Source of the DNA: Thermopetrobacter sp964430935
Lineage (GTDB): Bacteria > Pseudomonadota > Alphaproteobacteria > Rhizobiales > Aestuariivirgaceae
Assembly: GCA_964430935.1 (NCBI GenBank)
Contig: CAYSHK010000019.1
Span: forward strand, 1-46,905
Direction: 5' to 3'
Length of the DNA stretch: 46,905 nucleotides
The stretch's first letter is position 1, and every line of letters starts with the position of its first letter. Below are positions 6,752 to 14,801 of this stretch, in pieces. The notes under the pieces were generated by a model that had not been told where the DNA came from, ran no database searches, and saw only the letters and a list, made by a program, of their open reading frames with translations. The position numbers were made by a program, and so were the translations under genes.

Positions 6752-8998
6752 TCACCGCTTCCTCCCCTTCTTCCTGTTCTTCCGGGTTCCCGGCGGAGCG
6801 GTGCGCAGAAGGGCCTCGCCGCGTCCGGAGAGGGAGGGGTTCTCCATGAAATACCTGTGCGCGATGAAGGGTTCCTCCCCCGGCCCCGGAACGATGCGGC
6901 AGGTCGCGCCGTCGGCCATCATGGCCCAGCTCTGCCGGTTGTCGCGCAGGTTGGCGACCATGATCTGGTCCAGCACCTGTTCGTGCACCGTCGGGTTCTC
7001 CAGCGGCACGAGCGTTTCCACGCGCCGGTCCAGATTGCGCGGCATGAGGTCGGCGGAAGAGATGTAGACCTTCGCCTCCGGGCTGGGCAGGCCGTGGCCG
7101 TTGCCGAAACAGTATATGCGCGAATGCTCCAGGAACCGGCCGATGATGCTCTTCACCCGGATGTTCTCCGACAGTCCCGGAATGCCGGGCCTGAGGCAGC
7201 AGATCCCGCGCACCACCATGTCGATCCCCACGCCCGCCTGCGAGGCTTCGTACAGCGCGTCGATGATTTCCGGATCGACGACCGAATTGCATTTCATCCA
7301 GATGCGCGCAGGCCTGCCCGCCCGGGCGTGCTCGATCTCCTTCCGGATGTTCTTCAGGAGGCGCCGCTTCAGGTTGATGGGCGATATGGAGATCTTCTCC
7401 AGATTCTCCGGAGGCGCGTAGCCCGACACGAAGTTGAACAGCCTCGCGGCGTCCCGACCCATGGCCGGATCGCAGGTGAAGAAGGACAGGTCCGTATAGA
7501 TCTTGGCGGTGATGGGATGGTAGTTACCGGTGCCGAAGTGGACATAAGTGCGCAAGCCCCCCTCCTCGCGGCGCACCACCATGGAGACCTTGGCATGGGT
7601 CTTCAGCTCGAGAAAGCCGAAGACCACCTGCGCTCCCGCCCGTTCGAGGTTGCGCGCCCACTGGATGTTGGCCTCCTCGTCGAAACGGGCCTTCAGCTCC
7701 ACCAGCGCCAGGACGGACTTCCCCGCCTCCGCCGCCCGCGTCAGGGCCGCCACGATGGGCGAATTCGCGGACGTCCGGTACAGCGTCTGCTTGATCGCCA
7801 CCACGTTCGGATCCTCCGCCGCCTGCCGGATGAACTGCACGACGACGTCGAAGCTCTCGTAGGGGTGGTGGACGATGAGATCCTTGCGGGCGATGGCCGC
7901 GAAGATGTCTCCGCCGTGTTCGCGGATGCGCTCGGGATACCGTGGCGCATAGGGCTTGAACTTCAGATCCGGGCGGTCGTCGGTGATGAGCTGCGCGGTA
8001 TCGGCATAGCCCACCACGCCGTTGCAGATCACGACGCCCTCTTCCGGCACGCCCAGCTTCTCCGCCATGAAGCGGCGCAGGGAATCCGGCGCGCGGGAAT
8101 CCACCTCCAGCCGGATCACGCGCCCCCTGCGGCGCCGCTTGATGGCGTATTCGAAGAGCCGCACGAGGTCCTCCGCTTCCTCCTCGATCTCCAGATCGGA
8201 ATCGCGGATGACGCGGAACGCGCCCTGCCCGATCAGTTCGTACGACGGAAACAGGCGCGGGATGTAGATGGACAGCATGTCCTCGAGGGATATGAACCGG
8301 ACGAGCCCCGATCCGCGCGCCTCGGGCAGACGGATGAAGCGGTCCAGCTGGTGCGGTATCGGCAGCAGGGCGTTCATGGCCCGATCGTCCGCCTTGCGCC
8401 GCAGCTGCAGAGCGATCACGAACCCGCGGTTGGGGATGAACGGAAAGGGATGGGCGGGGTCGATGGCGATGGGCGTGACCACGGGCAGGATGATGTCGAG
8501 GAAGCGTCCGTCCAGCCATTCGCGGTCGGATTCCAGAAGTTCCGCCGGAGACAGCAGATGGATGCCCTCGGCGGCCAGCTCGCCCACGAGCTCGGCCCAG
8601 CGCTCGTCCTGCATGGTCATCAGGCGCGAGGCGTATTCGCGCACCCGCCGCAGCTGCTGGGCGGGCGTCAGGCCGTCCTGCGAGGGTTCTGTGATGCCGG
8701 CGCGCACCTGCCCGACCAGACCGGCGACGCGCACCATGAAGAATTCGTCCAGGTTGTTGCCGGAGATGGACAGGAAGCGCAACCGTTCCAGCAGGGGATG
8801 GCGCCTGTTGCAGGCCTCCTCGAGCACCCGCATGTTGAACCCCAGCCAGGAGAGCTCGCGATTGACGAAGCGGCGGGGGCTGTCCATGGAGATGGCGTCG
8901 CCCGGCGACAGCTCGTCGAAGGCCGGCGTGCAGATCCGGTCCCGTTCGTCGGGTAGCGTCCAGCCCTGCGCCGGGTCCAGTCCGGTGAGTTCGTTCAT
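6752..8998 (-). CDS. ppk: Polyphosphate kinase 1
   Basis: Reversibly transfers the gamma phosphate of ATP onto polyphosphate. The 748-residue protein has the PPK1 order: N domain beginning RFVNRELSWLGFNMRVLEEA (43-62), head domain, then two phospholipase D-like C domains. The phosphorylated His lies in YVHFGTGNYHP, and a second conserved His is in FLEHSRIYCFGNG. The start at 8998 (MNELTGLD) is supported by AAGGAGGG about 7 nt upstream; an in-frame start at 9076 has no such site and adds a non-homologous stretch. The C-terminus is basic (GTRKNRKKGRKR). It follows hdaA by about 106 nt and precedes ppx. Confidence 0.97.
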   Translation of the reverse strand: MNELTGLDPAQGWTLPDERDRICTPAFDELSPGDAISMDSPRRFVNRELSWLGFNMRVLEEACNRRHPLLERLRFLSISGNNLDEFFMVRVAGLVGQVRAGITEPSQDGLTPAQQLRRVREYASRLMTMQDERWAELVGELAAEGIHLLSPAELLESDREWLDGRFLDIILPVVTPIAIDPAHPFPFIPNRGFVIALQLRRKADDRAMNALLPIPHQLDRFIRLPEARGSGLVRFISLEDMLSIYIPRLFPSYELIGQGAFRVIRDSDLEIEEEAEDLVRLFEYAIKRRRRGRVIRLEVDSRAPDSLRRFMAEKLGVPEEGVVICNGVVGYADTAQLITDDRPDLKFKPYAPRYPERIREHGGDIFAAIARKDLIVHHPYESFDVVVQFIRQAAEDPNVVAIKQTLYRTSANSPIVAALTRAAEAGKSVLALVELKARFDEEANIQWARNLERAGAQVVFGFLELKTHAKVSMVVRREEGGLRTYVHFGTGNYHPITAKIYTDLSFFTCDPAMGRDAARLFNFVSGYAPPENLEKISISPINLKRRLLKNIRKEIEHARAGRPARIWMKCNSVVDPEIIDALYEASQAGVGIDMVVRGICCLRPGIPGLSENIRVKSIIGRFLEHSRIYCFGNGHGLPSPEAKVYISSADLMPRNLDRRVETLVPLENPTVHEQVLDQIMVANLRDNRQSWAMMADGATCRIVPGPGEEPFIAHRYFMENPSLSGRGEALLRTAPPGTRKNRKKGRKR

Positions 8999-9104
8999 GC
9001 CCTGCCCTCCTTGCCGCCAAGGATAGCCCGGCCGTCCGGGAAAGCAAACTGTCCGGCAATGCGTCACATCGCGCAACGCCGCTCCGCCGGATGGTGCACG
9101 GCCG

Positions 9105-9815
9105 TCAGGCGGACCGCAGGGACGCCTCCGCCTCCGCGTCCCGTTCCCGCATCAGGCGGGCCACGAAAGGGCGCGTGACGTTGGCCTTCTCCTCCAGCGC
9201 CCGGCGGTCGATCTCCTCGACCAGCTCCCGGGCGGCGGCGAGGGAGCGTTCCATCCGCGAAAGCATGTAGGAGACGACGCCCTCCCCCACCTTGAGCTGC
9301 CGGTCGGTGAACAGTTTCACCAGCACGGCCCTCAGGAGGGCGTCGTCCGGCTGGCCGAGCTCCGCCACCTGCGCCGCCTTCAGACGACTGCGCAGATCCG
9401 GCAGCGCGATGTTCCAGCGAGACGGAAACTCCCGCGAGGTGAGCAGCACGGCCGCCCCGCCCTCCTTCGCCATGTTGACGAGATGGAACATGGCCGTCTC
9501 GTCGAGCGCATCGCCCGGCATGTCCTCGACGACGAGGCGTCCGGTGGACAGCAGCGCCGGCAGATTCTCCGCCACCACGTCCCGCGGGCCAGCGAGCAGG
9601 GCCGGAGCGCGCTCCCTCCAGATGGCGGCGAGATGGCTCTTCCCCGAACCCGGCGGCCCCGTCAGCACGAGCAGCGGCGAACGCTCCCCTCCGGCCGGCC
9701 AGGCCTCCACCATCTCCAGGGCCGCGCGGTTGGCCTCGGTCACGAAGAAATCCTCGCGTCCCATTCCCGGCCTGATGGGCAGATCGAAGGCGAGCTGTGA
9801 CGGCCGGTCGTTCAT
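9105..9815 (-). CDS. hdaA: DnaA-related regulatory ATPase, HdaA/Hda type
   Basis: A 236-residue AAA+ protein related to DnaA but without the DNA-binding domain IV. In Hda proteins this domain works with the beta sliding clamp to stimulate ATP hydrolysis by DnaA and so prevents re-initiation of replication. The N-terminal QLAFDL (7-12) fits a clamp-binding motif, Walker A is GPPGSGKSH (53-61), and a Walker B-like segment is LVVEDM (94-99). The C-terminal helical part (SYMLSRMERSLAAARELVEEID) matches the lid region of the family. Its ATG overlaps the stop of the AI-2E permease gene by 4 nt, so the two are translationally coupled. Confidence 0.88.
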   Translation of the reverse strand: MNDRPSQLAFDLPIRPGMGREDFFVTEANRAALEMVEAWPAGGERSPLLVLTGPPGSGKSHLAAIWRERAPALLAGPRDVVAENLPALLSTGRLVVEDMPGDALDETAMFHLVNMAKEGGAAVLLTSREFPSRWNIALPDLRSRLKAAQVAELGQPDDALLRAVLVKLFTDRQLKVGEGVVSYMLSRMERSLAAARELVEEIDRRALEEKANVTRPFVARLMRERDAEAEASLRSA

Positions 9816-10906
9816 CTCTCCTCTCCGGTTCCGACATTTTCTCCGGCGTTGTCGCCGAGATAGAGGGAACTCTTCAGATACTGTCCCAGCGCATAGCGCA
9901 CGATCACCCGGATGGCGGCCGCCAGCGGCACGGCCATGAGCAGCCCGACGAAACCGAACAGATAGCCGAAGGCCATAAGCGCGAACATCATCCATACCGG
10001 ATGGAGGCCCACCCGTCCGCCGACGAGATTCGGAGAAAGGAAGTTGCCCTCCAGAAACTGGCCGACGCCGAATATGGCCGCGATCAGGAGCACCTGAATC
10101 CAGTCGGGCCAGAACTGCACCAGCGCCATGCCGATGGATAGCGTGCCGCCGATGATCGATCCGACGTAGGGGATGAAGCTGAGCAGACCGGCCGTGATGC
10201 CGATCAGCAGGCCGAAATGCAGTCCGGCCGCGACCAGGGCCACGGCGTAGAAGGCGCCGAGCACGAGACAGACCGTACCCTGCCCGCGTATGAATCCGGC
10301 CATGGCGCGATCGATGTCCCGGGCGATCCCCCTGATGGTGTCCGCATGATGACGCGGCAGCCAGCCGTCCACGACGGCCACCATGCGGTCCCAGTCGTTC
10401 AGCATGTAGAATAGGACGATCGGCGTCACGACCAGCAGAGACAGGAGATTGAAAAGGGCCATGGAGCCCGACCACACGGACTTCAGCACGGCGGCCAGCC
10501 AGCCCGCCGCCTTCGCCGCAAGTTCCGGAGCGTTGCCGCCGTTGTTGATGGAGGTGCGCTCCAATGCCTCCTTCAGCCATTGCGGCGCGTTCTCGTTGAA
10601 GAGACGCACCAGCGTCGCGACGTATCCCGGCAGACGGTCCATGAACTGCCCCACCTGCTGGGCGAGCAGCGGCGCGAAGAGGAGGAATATGGCGAGGAAC
10701 AGGACCACCGCGAGAGCCAGTATGAGGGTCGTGGCGGCCAGCCGCGGCAACCCCCACTCCTCCAGCCTGTCGGCCACGGGATCCAGGAAGTAGGCCAGCG
10801 CCATGCCGGCGATGAAGGGCGTCATGACGTCGCCCAGCAGCCACATGCCCAGCATGAGCACGCCGAGCACGCCCAGCCAGAACATGATCTGCATTCTGAG
10901 GGTCAT
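9812..10906 (-). CDS. AI-2E family (PerM-type) membrane transporter
   Basis: A 364-residue integral inner-membrane protein of the AI-2 exporter-like superfamily. Hydrophobic segments lie at about 5-40, 60-85, 145-170, 200-230, 235-265 and 285-335, consistent with about eight membrane helices, with a long soluble stretch between the second and third blocks (about 85-145). The family exports varied small molecules or ions; the substrate here is unknown. It is co-transcribed with the downstream hdaA, with a 4-nt overlap, and an AI-2E-hdaA pair is often seen in alphaproteobacteria. No clear link between the two functions is established. Confidence 0.9.
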   Translation of the reverse strand: MTLRMQIMFWLGVLGVLMLGMWLLGDVMTPFIAGMALAYFLDPVADRLEEWGLPRLAATTLILALAVVLFLAIFLLFAPLLAQQVGQFMDRLPGYVATLVRLFNENAPQWLKEALERTSINNGGNAPELAAKAAGWLAAVLKSVWSGSMALFNLLSLLVVTPIVLFYMLNDWDRMVAVVDGWLPRHHADTIRGIARDIDRAMAGFIRGQGTVCLVLGAFYAVALVAAGLHFGLLIGITAGLLSFIPYVGSIIGGTLSIGMALVQFWPDWIQVLLIAAIFGVGQFLEGNFLSPNLVGGRVGLHPVWMMFALMAFGYLFGFVGLLMAVPLAAAIRVIVRYALGQYLKSSLYLGDNAGENVGTGEER

Positions 10907-10954
10907 GGTCGCTCCCCGCGGGGTTCCGCCGTTCCGCCACGCCCGGGCGCGGCC

Positions 10955-11515
10955 TCAGTGCATTCCGTTGGTCTGCTGCGCCATGTGGCGCAACCAGTCC
11001 CGCAGATATAGCGCGCCCGAGGCCAGCGTGAAAGCCGCCACGAGCGGAGCGCCGAAAAAGACGAGCGTGCCCGTGTCCCACCCGTTGCCGCGGAAGAACA
11101 GGAACGCGCCCGCGAAGATGATCTGCACCGTGGTGTTCACCTTGGAGATCCAGAGCGGCTTCATGTCCATGGGCGCGTCCATGAGCCAGGCCAGAACCAC
11201 GCCACCGACGATCAGCAGGTCCCGCGAGACCACCAGGATGGCCAGCCAGGCGGGAAGCTGGTCCAGGATGCCCAGCGTCACGTATATGGACATCAGCAGG
11301 AGCTTGTCGGCCAGCGGGTCGAGATAGGCGCCGAGCGTGGTGCGCATGTCGAAGCGCTTGGCGATGAAACCGTCCACGCCGTCGGAAATGCCCGCGAGGA
11401 TGAAGACGAAGAAGGCCAGCTCGTGACGGCCCGTGATGATGAGCCAGACCGTCAGCGGCACCATGAGGATCCGCGCGATGGTGATCAGGTTCGGCAGGTT
11501 GACGGGCAACGGCAT
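10955..11515 (-). CDS. CDP-alcohol phosphatidyltransferase (PgsA-like)
   Basis: A 186-residue membrane enzyme of the CDP-alcohol phosphatidyltransferase family, most likely making phosphatidylglycerophosphate from CDP-diacylglycerol and glycerol-3-phosphate. The family motif D-x2-D-G-x2-A-(R/K)-x8-G-x3-D-x3-D is seen as DGVDGFIAKRFDMRTTLGAY followed by LDPLADK (about residues 45-70), with Lys in place of the usual Arg in the AR pair. The N-terminal NLPNLITIARI (about 6-16) is typical of PgsA. The start at 11515 has GAGGGAG upstream and is preferred to a GTG at 11536. It is followed by the AI-2E gene after about 48 nt. A cardiolipin synthase or other family specificity remains possible. Confidence 0.85.
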   Translation of the reverse strand: MPLPVNLPNLITIARILMVPLTVWLIITGRHELAFFVFILAGISDGVDGFIAKRFDMRTTLGAYLDPLADKLLLMSIYVTLGILDQLPAWLAILVVSRDLLIVGGVVLAWLMDAPMDMKPLWISKVNTTVQIIFAGAFLFFRGNGWDTGTLVFFGAPLVAAFTLASGALYLRDWLRHMAQQTNGMH

Positions 11516-11533
11516 GCGGGCTCCCTCGAACGA

Positions 11534-11566
11534 CACCGGCGGTTTTTATCACGAAAACCGCCGGTG
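11534..11566. repeat. Perfect inverted repeat upstream of the pgsA-like gene
   Basis: Arms CACCGGCGGTTTT (11534-11546) and AAAACCGCCGGTG (11554-11566) pair over 13 bp around a 7-base loop. It lies between the sugar transferase stop (11597) and the pgsA-like start (11515). The A/T pairs are at the loop end and no T-run follows on the minus strand, so it is not a canonical terminator. Possible attenuator or operator. Confidence 0.6.
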
Positions 11567-11596
11567 CAAAGGTTTTTCATGCGCCCGCCGGCCGTC

Positions 11597-13066
11597 TCAG
11601 TACGCGTTCTCCACATTCTGGGAGGAAAACAGCGCGAACGGCGTCTTGAACAGGATGTAGAGATCGAACCAGATCGACCAGTTGTCGATGTATTCCAGGT
11701 CGTACTTCACGCGGTTCTCGATCTTCTCGTAGGTATCCGTCTCGCCGCGCCAGCCGTTGATCTGCGCCCAGCCGGTGATGCCCGGCTTCACCTTGTGGCG
11801 CGCGAAATATCCGTCCACCACTTCGTGGTACAGGGCGTCCGCCGCCTTGGCCTGGGTGGCGTGGGGCCGCGGCCCGACGAGGGAGAGCTCCCCCTTCAGC
11901 ACGTTGAAGAGCTGCGGCAGCTCGTCGAGGGAGGTCTTGCGGATGAAGCGTCCGACGCGCGTGACGCGGGGATCGTCCTTCGTCACCAGCCTGCTCGCCG
12001 TGGCATCGCACTTGTCCACGTACATGGAGCGGAACTTGTAGACCTCTATCAGCTCGTTGTTGAAGCCGTAGCGCTTCTGCTTGAAGAAGACCGGCCCTCT
12101 GCTCTCCAGCTTGATGGCCAGCGCGACCAGCGCCATCACCGGGGCGAAGGCGATCAGCATCAGGGCGGCGAGCGTCCTGTCCATCGCCGCCTTGAGGAAG
12201 CGCCCCCAGTCGGAAAGCGGCAGCTCGAACACCGTGAGCAGCGGAAGCTCGCCGAGATAGTCGTAGGCCCGCGGCGACAGCTTGAGCTGCGAGGCCTGCC
12301 CGGAGATGCGGATGTCCACCGGCAGTTCCCACAGTTGCTTCAGCATCTCCAGCAGCCGTTTCTCCGCGGACAGGGGGATGGCGACGATGATCAGATCGAC
12401 CCGGTTCTTCCGCGCGTAGTCGTGCAGGTAGGCGATGTTGCCGAGCTTGCGGTAGCGCCGGATGTGATCGGGCGAGCGCGAATCCCGCCGGTCGTCGAAG
12501 ATGCCGATGATGTCGATGTCGAGATCGTCGGACGCCTCGAGCGTGTTGATGGCCTTTTCCGCGGCCTCCCCGCCACCCACGATGGCGATGCGGCGGCGGA
12601 AGGCGCCCGCCTGCTCCCGCGGATAGGCCCAGACCCACAGCGGCAACCGGCTCAGCGCCATCCAGCTCGTCATCAGCAGGGCCCAGTTGAACGCCAGCCG
12701 CCAGTCGAAGTAGCCCGTGTGCCAGTGCGCGAATGCGAACCCGGCCAGGCCGACGAGCACGACCGTCAGCACGCTGAACGGAACGGTCCTCTGGGGTTTC
12801 AGCAAGGCCCGCATCCTGTAGAGCCCGGCCTCGCGCAGCGCAGCCAGCGAACCGAACGCGACGACCAGCGTGAGGGAGATGTAGAAGACGTAGTCGTAGT
12901 TCGTCGCGGTCGGCGCGAACAGGGTGAGAAGCCCCATGGAGGACAGCGTGATGACGGTGAAATCCGCCAGCTTCAGCAATCTCTGGACAACGTCGGGGGA
13001 GATGTATTTCTGCATATCACCCCGGGTTCCGCCTTTCGCGGCAAGAATTTCCATCTGGCGCTTCAC
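11597..13066 (-). CDS. Undecaprenyl-phosphate glucose phosphotransferase (WcaJ/ExoY-type)
   Basis: A 489-residue polyprenyl-phosphate hexose-1-phosphate transferase that would start exopolysaccharide repeat units by loading a sugar phosphate on undecaprenyl phosphate. It has four N-terminal membrane helices (about 32-52, 62-80, 100-122, 125-145), a CoA-binding-like Rossmann segment (RRIAIVGGGEAAEKAINTLE, about 160-180), a fifth helix (about 307-330), and the C-terminal catalytic bacterial sugar transferase domain with YKFRSMYVD, SLVGPRPHA and KPGITGWAQINGWRGET. Length and order match WcaJ-type enzymes. No other polysaccharide assembly genes sit beside it, so it looks like a stand-alone initiating transferase. 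The start could also be Met4 or Met18; the outermost is reported. Confidence 0.93.
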   Translation of the reverse strand: MKRQMEILAAKGGTRGDMQKYISPDVVQRLLKLADFTVITLSSMGLLTLFAPTATNYDYVFYISLTLVVAFGSLAALREAGLYRMRALLKPQRTVPFSVLTVVLVGLAGFAFAHWHTGYFDWRLAFNWALLMTSWMALSRLPLWVWAYPREQAGAFRRRIAIVGGGEAAEKAINTLEASDDLDIDIIGIFDDRRDSRSPDHIRRYRKLGNIAYLHDYARKNRVDLIIVAIPLSAEKRLLEMLKQLWELPVDIRISGQASQLKLSPRAYDYLGELPLLTVFELPLSDWGRFLKAAMDRTLAALMLIAFAPVMALVALAIKLESRGPVFFKQKRYGFNNELIEVYKFRSMYVDKCDATASRLVTKDDPRVTRVGRFIRKTSLDELPQLFNVLKGELSLVGPRPHATQAKAADALYHEVVDGYFARHKVKPGITGWAQINGWRGETDTYEKIENRVKYDLEYIDNWSIWFDLYILFKTPFALFSSQNVENAY

Positions 13067-13249
13067 GCTCTCTTCCCCTGCTGCTGTCCACGCGTCCGCG
13101 ATACATTCCGTGTACGACCTGCCCCATACTATCCATTCAAATTTAAAGGCTTCTAAACATGGAAAAATTGTGGAGCTGCCACAATTACCCGAAAAGCGAG
13201 TATTTATGGGGGTTTACGGAGGAAACAAAAAATTACCTCCAGGCTTCTC
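13067..13249. other. AT-rich intergenic region upstream of the sugar transferase
   Basis: No gene is seen here. The stretch from about 13125 to 13250 is clearly richer in A/T than its surroundings. It contains the perfect hairpin AATTGTGG/CCACAATT (13166-13186) and a GGAGG...CCTCC pair near 13219-13240. It is the only upstream space for the leftward sugar transferase gene and may hold its promoter and operator sites. Confidence 0.5.
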
Positions 13250-13278
13250 TTGACGAGCCGTCCGGCGGGCCGTATATG
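13250..13278 (+). promoter_or_regulatory. Promoter of tRNA-Val
   Basis: TTGACG (13250-13255), a 17-base spacer, then TATATG (13273-13278): one of the best sigma-70 matches in the window. The predicted transcription start is about 38 nt before the mature tRNA 5' end. Confidence 0.75.
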
Positions 13279-13322
13279 CACTCACGCATCGGGCCGCACC
13301 GGCCCGCACCCGCGAATGGCAG

Positions 13323-13398
13323 GGGCGATTAGCTCAGCTGGTAGAGCACTGTGTTCACATCGCAGGGGTCGCTGGTTCGAGTCCAGCATCGCCCACCA
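13323..13398 (+). tRNA. tRNA-Val (anticodon CAC)
   Basis: A complete 76-nt cloverleaf including an encoded CCA. The acceptor stem GGGCGAT (13323-13329) pairs with ATCGCCC (13388-13394). The D arm is AGCTCAGCTGGTAGAGC, the anticodon stem CTGTG/CGCAG includes one G-T pair, and the loop TTCACAT (13354-13360) gives anticodon CAC (13356-13358), decoding GTG. The T arm contains GGTTCGAGTCC, and the discriminator A is at 13395. It is transcribed alone, convergent with the class II aldolase gene. Confidence 0.97.
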
Positions 13399-13456
13399 TT
13401 CCTTCCCTGTACGAACAGCTAGACGTCACGTTTTCTCCGCACTTCCGGCGGATTTC

Positions 13457-14107
13457 TCAATCGCCGTCCTTCTGCCCGTATCCACGGAACAGCTCCAGGA
13501 CGCGCGCCATCTCGTCCTCCGGCAGGGCCTTCGGATTGCCCACGGACCGCGCGAGGATGTACTGCCGCGCCAGCCCCTCGACCTCCTCGGCCAGCGTCAG
13601 GGCGTTGTCCATGCTCGTGCCGTGGACGATCACGCCATGATGCGCGAGCAGCACGGCCCGCCGGTTTCCCAGCGCCCGCAGCATGTTGCGCGACAGCTCC
13701 TCGGTGCCGAAGGTGGCGTAGGGAGCGCAGTCGATGAGCTCTCCGCCGGCCATGGCCACCATGTAGTGGAAGGCCGGTATGGGCTCGCCCAGGCACGCCA
13801 GGGCCGTGGCATGATCTGAATGGGTGTGCACGACGGCACGCGCCTCGGGGCGGCCGGCGTAGATGTCCCTGTGCATGCGCCATTCGCTGGATGGTTTCAG
13901 GGCACCCGCCGCAGGACGGCCCTCCATGTCCACATGGACGATCTGCTCCGGCTTCAGATCCATGGCGTGCACGCCGGAGGGCGTGATCAGGAACCCGTCG
14001 CCGAAACGCGCCGACACGTTCCCGGCGGCGGCCCGGTTGAGACCGCGCTCCACGAGATGCCTCGCGGCATCGACGATCTGTTCTCTCAGCACCGTCTCGT
14101 CGGTCAT
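13457..14107 (-). CDS. Class II aldolase/adducin family protein (FucA-like)
   Basis: A 216-residue zinc enzyme of the class II aldolase/epimerase family (fuculose-1-phosphate aldolase and ribulose-5-phosphate 4-epimerase relatives). The catalytic Glu is E75 in SSEWRMH; zinc-binding His are H94 and H96 in VVHTHSDHA and H156 or H157 in LLAHHGV. The ATG at 14107 has GGAGG about 7 nt upstream. The frame is open further upstream, but that part lies over purN in another frame. It follows purN by 31 nt on the same strand, so it probably shares the purMN transcript, although no role in purine synthesis is known. The exact substrate cannot be told. Confidence 0.88.
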   Translation of the reverse strand: MTDETVLREQIVDAARHLVERGLNRAAAGNVSARFGDGFLITPSGVHAMDLKPEQIVHVDMEGRPAAGALKPSSEWRMHRDIYAGRPEARAVVHTHSDHATALACLGEPIPAFHYMVAMAGGELIDCAPYATFGTEELSRNMLRALGNRRAVLLAHHGVIVHGTSMDNALTLAEEVEGLARQYILARSVGNPKALPEDEMARVLELFRGYGQKDGD

Positions 14108-14138
14108 GGCGTTTCCTCCGCGACGTTCTCCATGCCGC

Positions 14139-14801
14139 TCACTCGAGCGAAGGGGAGACGACAGCGGTCTCCCCGTCGGCCGACCATTCGCCCACCGCCC
14201 TGCCGTTCTCCAGCCGCATGCGACCCGACGCGACGAGCTCCAGCGCCCGCGGGTAGATGCGATGCTCCATCCGCAGCACGCGGGCCGCGAGGGTTTCCGG
14301 AGTGTCGTCCGGGAGCACGGGCACCGCCGCCTGGATGATGATCGGGCCTCCATCGAGATCCGCGGTCACGAAATGCACAGTGCAGCCATGGATGCGCACG
14401 CCGTCCTCCAGCGCCCGCTCATGGGTCCGCAAACCTTTGTACAGCGGCAGCAGCGAAGGATGGATGTTGAGCATCCGCCCCTCCCAGCGGCCGGTGAAAC
14501 CCGCCGTCATGATCCGCATGAACCCCGCGCAGGCCACCAGGTCGGCGCCGAATGCGAGCAGCGCCTCGTGCAGCACCTCCTCGAACTCCTCCCGCGAACC
14601 GAACTTCCCATGTTCGATCACCGTGGTAGCAATCCCCTCGCGAGCGGCCGTCTCCAGTCCTCCGGCGTCCGCCCTGTTGGAAATGACGCCGACGATCTCG
14701 TAGGGGCATTCCGGACTCTGCGCGGCGGCGATCAACGCCTCCATGTTCGATCCACGCCCCGAGATGAGCACGCACACCCGTTTCCTGCGCCCCTCCGTCA
14801 T
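14139..14801 (-). CDS. purN: Phosphoribosylglycinamide formyltransferase
   Basis: Catalyses step three of de novo purine synthesis, formylating GAR with 10-formyl-tetrahydrofolate. The 220-residue protein has the N-terminal phosphate-binding LISGRGSNMEAL (12-23), the folate-binding FMRIMTAGF, the catalytic Asn-His pair in MLNIHPSLLPLYKG, and the catalytic Asp region in PVLPDDTPETLAARV. The length is normal. Its ATG overlaps the purM stop by 4 nt, so purM and purN are translationally coupled, as in many proteobacteria. Confidence 0.97.
   Translation of the reverse strand: MTEGRRKRVCVLISGRGSNMEALIAAAQSPECPYEIVGVISNRADAGGLETAAREGIATTVIEHGKFGSREEFEEVLHEALLAFGADLVACAGFMRIMTAGFTGRWEGRMLNIHPSLLPLYKGLRTHERALEDGVRIHGCTVHFVTADLDGGPIIIQAAVPVLPDDTPETLAARVLRMEHRIYPRALELVASGRMRLENGRAVGEWSADGETAVVSPSLE

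Noticed and set aside
9816..11552. A long minus-strand frame that runs from 11552 into hdaA
   Set aside because: Only the part after the ATG at 9815 resembles a protein family; the rest overlaps the AI-2E and pgsA-like genes in another frame.
13300..13456. Possible integrated element next to tRNA-Val
   Set aside because: No integrase, no direct repeat of the tRNA 3' end and no foreign gene block were found; the flanks are ordinary housekeeping genes.
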